Shown: positions 36,026 to 45,313 of the stretch, one piece after another
Layout: every line of letters begins with the position of its first letter
Position numbering within the stretch: position 1 is the stretch's first letter
Assembly: GCF_007990225.1 (NCBI RefSeq)
Contig: NZ_BJWF01000007.1
Location: 21,739-85,738, forward strand
Direction of reading: 5' to 3'
DNA from: Enterococcus villorum
Lineage (GTDB): Bacteria; Bacillota; Bacilli; Lactobacillales; Enterococcaceae
DNA: 64,000 bases
Program-made: the position numbers and the translations under genes
Notes under the pieces: model-generated
The model's input: the letters and a program-made list of their open reading frames with translations, nothing else
Database searches by the model: none
What the model was told of the DNA's origin: nothing

Positions 36026-38809
36026 ATGTTGAAACCAAAAACTTATGCAGTTGTCGATATTGAAACAACTGGGACAAATCCAAAAGAAGATCGCATTATC
36101 CAATTTGGATGTGTCATGATTGAAGCTGGTCGAATGACTGCTCGTTTTTCGATAGACATTAATCCAGGGCGGAAGATTTCGAAACAGATCCAACATTTAA
36201 CAGGGATCTCAAATCGTCGAGTTCAGCAAGCACCTTACTTTGAAGATGTCGCAGCAACTATCTATAATCTTTTGGCTGATACCGTTTTTGTTGCGCACAA
36301 TGTTTATTTTGATTACAATTTCCTCAATCAAGAATTGTTACGTTGTCAAACACCAGCTTTAACCATACCTGGGATTGATACCGTTGAGTTAGCGCAAATT
36401 TTTTTGCCAAGCGAACCAAGTTTTCGATTGGCTGATTTATCTGAGAGTTTAGGCTTTATTCACGAGAATCCTCATCAAGCAGACAGCGATGCAGAAGTAA
36501 CAGCTCAACTTCTTTTATTAATTGAAGAACGAATGAGAGCCTTACCTTTAGTTACGCTAGAAGCAATTGCTACTTTGAGTGGACAAACCGGCATGGATAC
36601 GGGAAGTTTTATTCAAACCGTCATGGAGGAGATGAAAGCACATCCTACATCATTAAGTGAAGATATAGAAATTATTGACGGTCTAGCATTGCAAAAAAAG
36701 CAAGTCGAACTTTATACTAGTACTCATTACGAAGAACAGGTCTATCCTCGCAAAAAACAAGCAAAAGAAAGAATTTTTGGAAAAACACTGATGTATCGTA
36801 AAGAACAAAATCGATTAATGAACGCTGTATATGATCATTTTACGCAAGAAGATTCAAAAAATTTAATGATCGAAGCAGCAACAGGAATGGGTAAAACCAT
36901 TGGCTATTTGCTTCCTTTAAGCTATCTAGCTACGCCTGAAAGACCAGCGATCATCAGTACTGTTTCTTTAGTCTTACAACAACAAATCATGGAAAAAGAC
37001 ATCCCACTATTAAATCAATTGCTTGATCAACCGATTCAAGCAACAATTATAAAAAGCTATCGACATTATATTGATTTGCAAAGATTTAAAGCGACTTTAG
37101 ACGCACCCAAAGAACAAAAGCAGTATTTATTGTATCAGATGGCGATCTTAGTATGGTTGACGCAAACAAAAACTGGCGACTTAGATGAGTTGCATTTAAC
37201 CAATCTAAATCCTCCTCTTTTTTCTGAAATCGCACATCGTGGCACTTCTTTTTTAGCAAAGAATCAACCATTTTATGCGCAAGATTTTGTGCGCTTTTTG
37301 GAGAAAAAAGTGCAACAGAGTAATTTTTTAATTGTCAATCATGCTTTTTTAGTTCAGGAAACACAAAGGAAAAGACCGTTACTTCCAGCTAGCCCATACT
37401 TATTGATTGATGAAGCCCACCATCTGCCTGATATTGCAGAAAAAGTGAATGACCAACGTCTAAGTATTGCTTATTTTTATAAACAGATTCAACAATTGAT
37501 AGAACCAGAGCAGTTATTTGATCGGCTCAAACATTATTTACCAACAAATCACGAAGTGCATCGTTGGCTAGAAATTTATCAAGATGAATTACATGCGCTT
37601 TGTGAAGCACAACTGTTTCTCGCAGAAGGTTTAAATCAATTTGCGGCAAAGATAAAAAAAGATGAATACCCAGAAGAAATGATGATTACCCAAGAAAAAC
37701 TGGCCGAGCTACCTATTGAATCAAGTTTAGCAATTGACCATCTTCATTTGTTTTATCGTGAAATCCAGCAATTACAAGGGCAAATGCGAATTAGTTTGGA
37801 GAAGATCCAAGACAGTTGGACCAAACAAATGCGTATTGATTTGGCAAGCTTCTATCAATTATTTGACCAAATGGACAAACAAGCAGAATTTATGGAGAAA
37901 TGGTTGGAAGATTGGCATGAGAATTTGATCCACTGGTTTATTCCAAACAAAATCCCACAACAAACAATTTTTCATCTGCATGATTTTAATGCAGCGTTAT
38001 TAAAAGCGTCAGTCTGGTATCCACGCTATACCCATATTATATATATGGGAGGAACCCTTAAAATTGGTCCAAATCGTCAGTATTTAGCCAAGCGCTTAGG
38101 AATTGATGGTACTCCTTTGAAGGTGATTGCTTCGCCATATGATTATGAAAAACAAGCGAGGATTTATATACCAAAAGAGGCGCCAGCGATTAGTCAAGTA
38201 AACAATCAGCAATATGTTGAGTATCTCTCTCGAACATTGACACGTTTGATTGATCAAGAGAAACGTCCCATATTAGTGCTGTTCACCTCGCATGATATCT
38301 TGCAAAAAGTATATCAAATGATCCATTTGTCGATGTTAGAACAAGGAAGAGAAATCTTAGCACAAGGAATTGGGGGCAGTCGGCAAAAATTATTGAAACG
38401 GTTTATGTTATCAGAAATGAGTGTTTTATTTGGCGCTGATAGTTTCTGGGAAGGGGTAGATTTGCCTGGGGATGCTTTGCAGATTGTCGTGGTCACACGT
38501 TTACCTTTTGATAACCCTTTGCGTCCAATGGTCAAAGCGAGAAATGCTTATCTTGAATCTGAAGGAATCAACCCATTTTATCAAGAGTCTGTACCTAAAG
38601 CTGCGTTAAAGTTAAGACAAGCGTTGGGGCGACTGATCCGTGGAGAAGAAGATCGAGGCGTTTTATTAATTTTGGATCATCGTTTTCTTTCTGCAAAGTA
38701 TAGCTCAAGGATTATCCAAGCACTGCCTAAGAAAATAACAATTAAAGAAGAATCATTAGACGATATTTGTCAAGATATCCATGAATTTTTGAAGAAAAGC
38801 GAGGAATAA
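36026..38809 (+). CDS. dinG: DinG-family helicase with N-terminal DnaQ-like exonuclease
   Basis: Two-domain DNA repair enzyme of about 927 residues in the Gram-positive DinG form. The N-terminal 3'-5' exonuclease has VVDIETTGTNP (Exo I), HNVYFDYNFL (Exo II) and HQADSDAEVT (Exo III). The XPD-like helicase has Walker A EAATGMGKTIG, LIDEAHHLPD, GADSFWEGVDLPGD and LGRLIRGEED. The Fe-S cysteine cluster of E. coli DinG is not evident, as is usual here. ATG 36026 has AGAGG five bases upstream; ATG 36005 in the same frame lies before it. A TATAAT is at 35983. The order dinG-ypmB-aspB-asnS is also found in Bacillus. Confidence 0.92.
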   Translation: MLKPKTYAVVDIETTGTNPKEDRIIQFGCVMIEAGRMTARFSIDINPGRKISKQIQHLTGISNRRVQQAPYFEDVAATIYNLLADTVFVAHNVYFDYNFLNQELLRCQTPALTIPGIDTVELAQIFLPSEPSFRLADLSESLGFIHENPHQADSDAEVTAQLLLLIEERMRALPLVTLEAIATLSGQTGMDTGSFIQTVMEEMKAHPTSLSEDIEIIDGLALQKKQVELYTSTHYEEQVYPRKKQAKERIFGKTLMYRKEQNRLMNAVYDHFTQEDSKNLMIEAATGMGKTIGYLLPLSYLATPERPAIISTVSLVLQQQIMEKDIPLLNQLLDQPIQATIIKSYRHYIDLQRFKATLDAPKEQKQYLLYQMAILVWLTQTKTGDLDELHLTNLNPPLFSEIAHRGTSFLAKNQPFYAQDFVRFLEKKVQQSNFLIVNHAFLVQETQRKRPLLPASPYLLIDEAHHLPDIAEKVNDQRLSIAYFYKQIQQLIEPEQLFDRLKHYLPTNHEVHRWLEIYQDELHALCEAQLFLAEGLNQFAAKIKKDEYPEEMMITQEKLAELPIESSLAIDHLHLFYREIQQLQGQMRISLEKIQDSWTKQMRIDLASFYQLFDQMDKQAEFMEKWLEDWHENLIHWFIPNKIPQQTIFHLHDFNAALLKASVWYPRYTHIIYMGGTLKIGPNRQYLAKRLGIDGTPLKVIASPYDYEKQARIYIPKEAPAISQVNNQQYVEYLSRTLTRLIDQEKRPILVLFTSHDILQKVYQMIHLSMLEQGREILAQGIGGSRQKLLKRFMLSEMSVLFGADSFWEGVDLPGDALQIVVVTRLPFDNPLRPMVKARNAYLESEGINPFYQESVPKAALKLRQALGRLIRGEEDRGVLLILDHRFLSAKYSSRIIQALPKKITIKEESLDDICQDIHEFLKKSEE

Positions 38810-38887
38810 ACTTTTTTCTGACCATCTTTTTTCACATAGAAAATCTGTTATAATAAACTCTAGTCAATATAAAAGGAGCGATGATCC

Positions 38888-39406
38888 TTGAAGAAGCAAT
38901 TAAATAAGCAAGAACCAACAAAAGAAAAAACAATCAATCGTGTATTACTTGGACTGATCATCGCTTTATTAGCGATCATCGTCTGTAGTTCCATTTTTTA
39001 TTTGCGTTCGAGCCGTCCCAGAATGCAAGCAAAACAAGAAGCAATTGAAATTGCTAAAAAATATGCAGACCTTGAAGAAGTGGACCATTTTTATTGGTTT
39101 ACGCGTAAAAACACTTATTTTTCTTTAACAGGTAAAAATGATAAGGGACAAGAAATTGCCGTTATTATCCCCAAATCAGGAGAAAAAGTAAAAGTAATGG
39201 ATCAAAAGAATGGGTTAACGGAACAAGAGGCAAAGCAAAAAATAGCAGAGGCTCATCCAGAAGTTCAAATCGAAAAGGCCTCTCTTGGTATGTACGAAGA
39301 TCAAGCGGTCTGGGAGATTGTTGGAAAAAATTCGAACGATCAATTAAATTATTATTTACTTTCCTTTGAATCGGGGAAAGAAGTAAAAACGATCACTGGA
39401 ATATAA
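38888..39406 (+). CDS. ypmB: YpmB-like membrane-anchored protein (DUF5590)
   Basis: Protein of 172 residues with one N-terminal membrane helix (about 20-42) and an extracytoplasmic PepSY-like domain: AKQEAIEIAKKYADLEEVDHFYWF and LTEQEAKQKIAEAHPEVQI. Function is unknown. The start is TTG 38888, eight bases after AAGGAG. Its place between dinG and aspB matches the Bacillus ypmB position, which is the best evidence for the name. Confidence 0.82.
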   Translation: MKKQLNKQEPTKEKTINRVLLGLIIALLAIIVCSSIFYLRSSRPRMQAKQEAIEIAKKYADLEEVDHFYWFTRKNTYFSLTGKNDKGQEIAVIIPKSGEKVKVMDQKNGLTEQEAKQKIAEAHPEVQIEKASLGMYEDQAVWEIVGKNSNDQLNYYLLSFESGKEVKTITGI

Positions 39407-39425
39407 TTTGTAAAGGATGAGTTGG

Positions 39426-40616
39426 ATGAAGCTGTCGAAAAGAACACAACAATTAGAACCTTCTGTTACACTGGCTACAGCAGCAAAAGCAAAAGCTTTA
39501 AAAGCACAAGGAAAAGATATTCTAAGTTTGACTGTCGGAGAACCAGATTTTGCGACTCCAGAAAATATACAAGAAGTCGCCATTCGTGCGATCAAAAATG
39601 GTAAAGCAAGCTATTATACACCAAGTGCTGGACTTCCTGAACTGCGTCAAGCAATCGTTACCTACATGAAAGAAAACTATGGTCTTCATTATGAAACTTC
39701 GCAGACAATCGTAACAGATGGAGCAAAATTTGCGCTTTATGCGCTTTTTCAAACGATTTTAGATCCTGAAGATGAAGTCATCATTCCTGTACCTTACTGG
39801 GTAAGCTATGGTGAGCAAGTAAAATTAGCAGGTGGACATCCAGTATTTGTTAAAGGAGAAGAAAAAAATGCCTTTAAAGTAACTGTTGCACAATTAGAAA
39901 AAGCTCGTTCATCTAAAACGAAAGCATTAATTGTCAATTCTCCTTCTAATCCGACTGGTATGATCTATGATAAAAAGGAATTACAAGCGATTGGCGAATG
40001 GGCAGTAAAAAATGACATTTTAATAGTTGCAGATGATATTTATGGACGATTAGTTTATAATGGCAATGAGTTTACTCCAATTGCTTCCATTTCTGAAGCC
40101 ATTCGCAAGCAAACAATTATCATTAATGGAGTATCAAAGACCTATGCCATGACTGGTTGGCGGATCGGCTTTGCTATAGGAAATCAAGAAATCATCAATG
40201 GCATGATCTCAATTGCTTCACAATCAACAAGTAATCCCACTGCTGTCAGTCAATATGCAGCAATCGAAGCTTTGACAGGTAAGCAAGATACAGTGGAAGA
40301 AATGCGTCAGGCTTTTGAAGCACGTCTAAATACTTTATACCCACTTGTTTCAAGTTTACCTGGTGTGACGCTCAATAAACCACAAGGTGCTTTTTATCTA
40401 TTTCCTAATGTAAAAGAAACTATCGCTATGTGTGGCTATGATCATGTCACAAAATGGGTAGAAGATCTTCTGGAAGAAACTGGCGTGGCTTTAGTTACAG
40501 GCGAAGGGTTTGGTGCACCGGAAAATGTTCGTTTGAGTTATGCGACAGATCTTGGAACATTAGAAGAAGCAGTGCGTCGAATAGCCCATTTTATTGAGAG
40601 TAAAAGTCAAAATTAA
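39426..40616 (+). CDS. aspB: Pyridoxal-phosphate aspartate aminotransferase
   Basis: Class I aminotransferase of 396 residues that moves an amino group between aspartate and 2-oxoglutarate. Signatures: LTVGEPDFATPENI, the NSPSNPTGMIYD loop, VADDIYGRLVY and the PLP lysine in GVSKTYAMTGWRIGF. ATG 39426 is chosen because AAAGGA ends nine bases before it; ATG 39417 is directly on the site. It precedes asnS, linking aspartate and asparagine use. Confidence 0.93.
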   Translation: MKLSKRTQQLEPSVTLATAAKAKALKAQGKDILSLTVGEPDFATPENIQEVAIRAIKNGKASYYTPSAGLPELRQAIVTYMKENYGLHYETSQTIVTDGAKFALYALFQTILDPEDEVIIPVPYWVSYGEQVKLAGGHPVFVKGEEKNAFKVTVAQLEKARSSKTKALIVNSPSNPTGMIYDKKELQAIGEWAVKNDILIVADDIYGRLVYNGNEFTPIASISEAIRKQTIIINGVSKTYAMTGWRIGFAIGNQEIINGMISIASQSTSNPTAVSQYAAIEALTGKQDTVEEMRQAFEARLNTLYPLVSSLPGVTLNKPQGAFYLFPNVKETIAMCGYDHVTKWVEDLLEETGVALVTGEGFGAPENVRLSYATDLGTLEEAVRRIAHFIESKSQN

Positions 40617-40652
40617 TCCTATTAATCAAGGTAGAAAAAAGGAGAGACATAC

Positions 40653-41951
40653 GTGGAAACAATTCAAATCATCGATTCGAAAAATCATGTAGGAGAAACA
40701 GTGAAAATTGGCGCTTGGGTCGCAAACAAACGCTCAAGTGGAAAAATTGCTTTTCTACAATTAAGAGATGGAACAGCTTATTTTCAAGGTGTGGTTGTTA
40801 AAAGTGAAGTTCCGGAAGAAGTCTTCCAGCTTGCTAAAAATCTGACTCAAGAAACATCCGTCCTTTTAACTGGAGAAATCCGTGAAGACAGTCGTTCAAA
40901 ATTTGGTTATGAAATTGGGATCCAATCAATTGAAGTAGTCAGCGAGAGTCATGATTATCCGATTACACCAAAAGAACATGGGACGGACTTTTTGATGGAT
41001 CACCGCCATCTATGGTTACGTTCATCTAAACAGCATGCCATTATGCAAATCCGAAACGAGATTATTCGAGCAACTTATGAGTTCTTTAATAATCAGAACT
41101 TTGTTAAAATCGATCCACCAATTTTAACTGGATCGGCGCCGGAAGGAACAACTGATTTATTTGAGACAAATTATTTTGATCAAAAAGCGTATTTATCTCA
41201 AAGTGGACAATTATACATGGAAGCTGCAGCGATGGCTTTTGGAAAAGTATTTTCTTTTGGTCCAACTTTCCGCGCAGAAAAATCAAAAACACGTCGTCAT
41301 CTAATTGAATTTTGGATGATCGAACCTGAGATGGCATTTACCCATCAAGAAGAAAGCCTAGAAGTGCAAGAACAATACGTCGCTTTCTTAGTACAAAATG
41401 TATTGGATCATTGTGATTATGCACTAGATGTTTTAGAACGAGACAAAGAAGTATTGAAATCTTACACAAAACTGCCATTTCCACGTATCTCTTATGATGA
41501 TGCTATTGAGTTGTTAAAGAAAAATGGGTTTGACGATATCGAATGGGGCGATGATTTTGGCTCTCCTCATGAAACGTTTATCGCTAATTCATTTGAACAA
41601 CCAGTATTTATTTTAAATTATCCAAAAGCGATTAAGCCTTTCTACATGAAACCACATTCAACGCGTGAAGACGTCGTGATTTGTGCAGATATGATAGCGC
41701 CAGAAGGCTATGGTGAAATTATCGGTGGTAGTGAAAGAGCAACTGATTATGATTTCTTACTTGAACAAATCAAAAACCATGGTTTAGATGAAAATGAATA
41801 TTCCTGGTATCTTGATTTACGCAAATATGGCTCTGTGCCACATTCTGGTTTCGGTTTAGGCTTAGAACGAACAGTGACTTGGATTTCTGGAATTGATCAC
41901 GTTCGTGAAGCTATTCCATTCCCACGCTTATTAAACCGAATCTACCCATAA
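40653..41951 (+). CDS. asnS: Asparaginyl-tRNA synthetase
   Basis: Class II synthetase of 432 residues that charges tRNA-Asn. It has an N-terminal OB-fold anticodon domain (about 1-105: [24 protein letters not shown]) and a catalytic core with motif 2 [21 protein letters not shown] and motif 3 [16 protein letters not shown] 40653 follows AAGGAGAG. No T-box leader is seen in the 36 bases before it; the gene seems to be read from the dinG or aspB side. Confidence 0.96.
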   Translation: METIQIIDSKNHVGETVKIGAWVANKRSSGKIAFLQLRDGTAYFQGVVVKSEVPEEVFQLAKNLTQETSVLLTGEIREDSRSKFGYEIGIQSIEVVSESHDYPITPKEHGTDFLMDHRHLWLRSSKQHAIMQIRNEIIRATYEFFNNQNFVKIDPPILTGSAPEGTTDLFETNYFDQKAYLSQSGQLYMEAAAMAFGKVFSFGPTFRAEKSKTRRHLIEFWMIEPEMAFTHQEESLEVQEQYVAFLVQNVLDHCDYALDVLERDKEVLKSYTKLPFPRISYDDAIELLKKNGFDDIEWGDDFGSPHETFIANSFEQPVFILNYPKAIKPFYMKPHSTREDVVICADMIAPEGYGEIIGGSERATDYDFLLEQIKNHGLDENEYSWYLDLRKYGSVPHSGFGLGLERTVTWISGIDHVREAIPFPRLLNRIYP

Positions 41952-41981
41952 ACAGAACAAGAGGTCGTGAAAGTAGCGATC

Positions 41982-42111
41982 AGCTCCGAGCGAATAAGAG
42001 ATAAATTTTTAAAATAGCTCCTCATATTTTAGAAATTTAACGCTTATTGTTGAGGAGTTGCTACTTGAACACCGTTTACACCTATTCAGAGTGTGAGACA
42101 AAAGTATTCTT
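41982..42111. repeat. Interspersed repeat A, copy 1
   Basis: About 130 bases closely matching 50593-50730. Shared blocks include AGCTCCGAGCGAATAAGAG, CTCATATTTTAG, CTTATTGTTGAGGAG, TACTTGAA and ATTCTTTACTTTTT. CTCCTCA at 42018-42024 pairs with TGAGGAG at 42051-42057, and AATAAG with CTTATT outside it, so the element folds. Its right end merges with the terminator hairpin after asnS. Confidence 0.8.
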
Positions 42112-42136
42112 TACTTTTTGTCTCACACTCTTTTTG
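42088..42136 (+). terminator. Terminator after asnS
   Basis: 42088-42106 pairs with 42112-42131 over about 19 bases, with one bulge, followed by a T run. It lies at the right end of repeat A. Confidence 0.9.
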
Positions 42137-42159
42137 ATTAGTCACTAAAAAGAACTACT

Positions 42160-43584
42160 TTATGTATGTTTTGTTTGATTTTTCTTTATGTGTAATGCCA
42201 GTGGCTTTTCCAAATGATTCAAAAAAGCTTGAAAATAAGATTGTTGAAAGAGTGTTTCTAGTTCCTGAAGGGTTTCAAATGAAGGATAGTTATCTAAAAG
42301 AATACATCGAGTTTGCTTACTTATAGGAATATTAGTAAGGCAATAATCAAATGAATTGAGCTTATGAGCAATTGATGTTGGCTGGTGAACATCAAGTAAT
42401 TTAAAGGTCGCAATCTCACTAAACTTATTTTTGAGAACAGACAAAAGAAATTCTTGATGCGCTTTTTCATGAGTAAAAAAAAGTCCAACTTTTATCTTTT
42501 TTTGTGTCTTTCTTATCTGTTTCAATAAATGATAGTCGTGGACAAGTAAGACATAGATCAATTCGTAAAACAAAGATTCATCTTGAAGGTCATTTTTAAA
42601 GGTGGTTAATTTGTTTAAGAAGAGGTTAGAAATAGGAATAGAAAAATTCCCATTCTGTTTGAAAAATGCAAAAACAAACTGCTTTTTTTGATGATTTAAT
42701 AGATAAGTGACCCCCGTGTATTGAATAAGTATAGTGGTGACGATGTCATAGATTTTTTCATCTAATTTTACTTGTGGTATGTTGAATAATTCATAAAGAC
42801 CAGTGGCTAAAGAAACAAAAGCTTGTCTTTTGGTTAACAGTTCAGGTGAAAGATTCATCTCTGTTAAGGTAGTATGTAATACTGAAATTTTCCATTCTAC
42901 AAGGCCAGGATAAGGAATTTTAAATACGTCATTAAAAGTGGCATAGTCAATGACAATTTGTTGACTCACTTTTGTCTCTGATAAAAAGAAACAAGTATTT
43001 TGTAAGTGGGCGCTCAATTTAATAGTGACCCAGATCAAACTATTAAGTTGTTGTGTTCGACAGGATGATTCATTCGTTGAATGTACGAAACCTTGAAGAA
43101 TTTTTTCAATGATTTCTTGTTCGTCTGAGGTGATATATTCTTCAATTGTATAATATTTTTCTGAAAAAAAGACCTGAAAGAACTGACGCATTTTATTAAA
43201 ATCGCCAACAAAGCAAAAAGGTGATTTCGTTAGGGAAATATCATAAAGTTTTAAAGCGGTAGTTACTTGCTTATACACATTTCTAAATTTTGTTTCACTA
43301 ATTTCAAGTGTGTTTGCTATTTTTGCCGTTGAAGCAAAAGGATGAAAGAAAATAAAGGAAACTAATTGCAATTGAATCGAATGATGATAGAAATAATGAG
43401 AAATAGTCGTATAATTGATCATTTCTTTATTCTGTAAATAAAAGGTATTTCGATATTTTTTTAAACGAAAAGAGAAAATTTGCTCTAATTCCCTGATTTG
43501 TTTATGGATAGTTTGTTTGGTTGCGCCAGTTTTTTCTTCTAACTGCTGAATGGTGACGGTTTGTTCTTCTAGAAATGACTCCAA
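42160..43584 (-). CDS. Mga-like transcriptional regulator
   Basis: Protein of at least 474 residues with an N-terminal winged helix (VTIQQLEEKTGATKQTIHKQIRELEQIF) and a second Mga HTH (FASTAKIANTLEISETKFRNVYKQV), then a long helical part with PRD character. The TTG at 43584 has no ribosome site. The frame stays open upstream to 43640 and reads KEILSRKHRNQLLI, like Mga N-termini, with GGGGAGG at 43641-43647. Only ATT 43632 or CTG 43638 could start there, so the true start is unclear. It is divergent from the secreted gene at 43901 and may control it. Confidence 0.75.
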   Translation of the reverse strand: MESFLEEQTVTIQQLEEKTGATKQTIHKQIRELEQIFSFRLKKYRNTFYLQNKEMINYTTISHYFYHHSIQLQLVSFIFFHPFASTAKIANTLEISETKFRNVYKQVTTALKLYDISLTKSPFCFVGDFNKMRQFFQVFFSEKYYTIEEYITSDEQEIIEKILQGFVHSTNESSCRTQQLNSLIWVTIKLSAHLQNTCFFLSETKVSQQIVIDYATFNDVFKIPYPGLVEWKISVLHTTLTEMNLSPELLTKRQAFVSLATGLYELFNIPQVKLDEKIYDIVTTILIQYTGVTYLLNHQKKQFVFAFFKQNGNFSIPISNLFLNKLTTFKNDLQDESLFYELIYVLLVHDYHLLKQIRKTQKKIKVGLFFTHEKAHQEFLLSVLKNKFSEIATFKLLDVHQPTSIAHKLNSFDYCLTNIPISKQTRCILLDNYPSFETLQELETLFQQSYFQAFLNHLEKPLALHIKKNQTKHT

Positions 43585-43900
43585 AATAAGTAATTGGTTT
43601 CGATGTTTTCTGGATAATATCTCTTTAAAAATGTACAGGACCTCCCCATTTTAGTTTTCATTTATAGTAAGAATTTTACTAGTAAAATAGTTTTTATGAC
43701 AAACCATTTTTTCTTTTTTTAGAAAAAAATTGTATGAAGTTTAAAAAATAATACATCAAATTTTTACTTTATTGAATAAAAAAAAATTCTAAAAATAAAA
43801 TGTCTATAAAAATTTAGAAATTAAACAGCTTATTGAAAAAATAAAGCGTAAACTAAAACACGTTACACAAATAACTATTAAATTTTTAGGAGATGTTAAA
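43585..43900. promoter_or_regulatory. Divergent regulatory region with a 16-base palindrome
   Basis: This region separates the Mga-like gene from the secreted protein gene. A perfect palindrome ATTTTACTAGTAAAAT lies at 43673-43688, just before the ribosome site of the regulator. It is a candidate operator. The remainder is AT-rich with no clear -35/-10 pair. TTAGGAGATG precedes the plus-strand gene. Confidence 0.5.
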
Positions 43901-45082
43901 ATGAAACAAACGGTTTTTAACAAATTGCTTGTAGCAAGTATCGCGTGTGTGTCAGTAGGAACTTCAGTTAGTGTCAGTGCGACAGAACTGGGGAAAGACA
44001 CACTTTCTATAAGCAGTGGAGTAAATAACAAAGTAACAAAAAAATCTGTTATTAAAAACGGTGATTTTAGTGATGGATTAAACGGTTGGATTGTTTCAAA
44101 TCCTGAATCGAACAATCCAGAATTAATAACAGAAGATGGTGTTTCTTATGTGAAAGCAAGTTATGGTGAAAACATCCATCAATTTGTAAGTTTGAAACCA
44201 AATACTACCTATACTTTTTCATATACAGTCGCAAGCTCTGGATTTCCTGCGAAAGTGGAGTTTGGTACCTTGAATCAAGATGAAGCGTTTAAGCCTTTAC
44301 AGGAAGTTTCTCATGACAATGAGAACTGGGAAAGAAAAACATTCTCATTTACTACACCAGAAATAAATAATAGATATATTCTGCGTTTTTCTTCGACAGG
44401 AAATGGCTGGGCAATGTTTAAAAATATTGATGTCCAATCAGAAGATGAAACAACTCAAAACACCTTGCTTTCTGTTGATGTAGAAAGTCGTCAAGCATTT
44501 GTTAACTTAAACTTAACGAAAGAACAATTTAACAGTAAAAAACGCTACATCGTTTATCTAAATGGCGAATATTATTTTGAAACTTATCAAGGGAAAGCTT
44601 ACTATTCTTCTGTAGATAAAGCAGAACAATCTGTTAAGGTACGTCGTGGATTTAATGGACAAAAAGGAGAAAAAATTGAAGTATACATAGCACCTGGTAC
44701 ACCTGGACACAGTTCAGTTGGCAAAGAATTATTAGAAACACTTGTTGTAAATAATTCTTTAGAAGTAGGGGCACCTGAATTAGATAATGTAGTGAAAAAT
44801 ATTCAAGTAGTTGGAAATACAGTCGTGATGGATTTGGATCAAGCAGCATTTGAACAAGATAACCGTATCGTACTTTATAATAATGGTTCATATATTGCTG
44901 AAACCTACAAAGGAAAAGCTTTTTACTCATCTATTAAGAAAAGCAATGGAATTGTAACAGTGACATGTAAAACATCATTGACTTCTGGAGATGTTATTTC
45001 GGTTAAATTAATTGGAAATCGTCCAGGAACAAGTACTTCGACTACCTTCCAACAACTGTTGAAAACATTAGAAGTAAAATAA
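43901..45082 (+). CDS. Secreted protein with CBM-like domain and two C-terminal repeats
   Basis: Protein of 393 residues with a signal peptide ending near SVSA (about 24-27). Residues about 48-183 resemble a CBM4/9-type carbohydrate-binding domain: IKNGDFSDGLNGWIVSNPES at the start and RYILRFSSTGNGWAMFKNIDV at the end. Two related segments follow (about 190-288 and 302-393), each with an R-x-(I/V)-(L/V)-Y-x-NG-x-Y-x2-ETY-x-GKA-(Y/F)-YSS core and a final LL-(E/K)-TL-x-V. There is no LPXTG, WxL or LysM anchor. No catalytic domain is visible. I do not recognise the repeats. Confidence 0.78.
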   Translation: MKQTVFNKLLVASIACVSVGTSVSVSATELGKDTLSISSGVNNKVTKKSVIKNGDFSDGLNGWIVSNPESNNPELITEDGVSYVKASYGENIHQFVSLKPNTTYTFSYTVASSGFPAKVEFGTLNQDEAFKPLQEVSHDNENWERKTFSFTTPEINNRYILRFSSTGNGWAMFKNIDVQSEDETTQNTLLSVDVESRQAFVNLNLTKEQFNSKKRYIVYLNGEYYFETYQGKAYYSSVDKAEQSVKVRRGFNGQKGEKIEVYIAPGTPGHSSVGKELLETLVVNNSLEVGAPELDNVVKNIQVVGNTVVMDLDQAAFEQDNRIVLYNNGSYIAETYKGKAFYSSIKKSNGIVTVTCKTSLTSGDVISVKLIGNRPGTSTSTTFQQLLKTLEVK

Positions 45083-45186
45083 GCAATGAAAAATTCGCTA
45101 TAACATTTTTTATGAAACCACATATCTAAACAGTTGAAATCAAAAAAATTTTCACTTATTTATAGTTTGATTAATGTTTAAAGACT

Positions 45187-45214
45187 AGGAAATTTATATT
45201 TCCTTGTTTTTTTT
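45187..45214 (+). terminator. Terminator of the secreted CBM-protein gene
   Basis: AGGAAAT at 45187-45193 pairs with ATTTCCT at 45198-45204 around TTAT, followed by a T run. Confidence 0.75.
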
Positions 45215-45241
45215 ATTTAAACAAAAATTTCAATTATCTAT

Positions 45242-45296
45242 TTGACATATGACAGTTCATTCATATATAATTACTTATGAAGAGATATTCATATGT
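45242..45296 (+). promoter_or_regulatory. Metal-responsive promoter of the CadA-like gene with two inverted repeats
   Basis: TTGACA at 45242-45247, an 18-base spacer and TATAAT at 45266-45271. ATATGA and TCATAT arms lie between and around the two boxes (45247-45266). A second repeat, TATGAA and TTCATA, lies at 45276-45293. Both resemble operators of ArsR/SmtB-family metal sensors such as CadC and CzrA. No sensor gene is adjacent, so the repressor would act from elsewhere. Confidence 0.7.
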
Positions 45297-45313
45297 GTAA
45301 ATAAGGAGTGAGA

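Noticed and set aside
40617..40652. T-box leader for asnS
   Set aside because: The gap to aspB is only 36 bases and has no specifier or antiterminator sequence.
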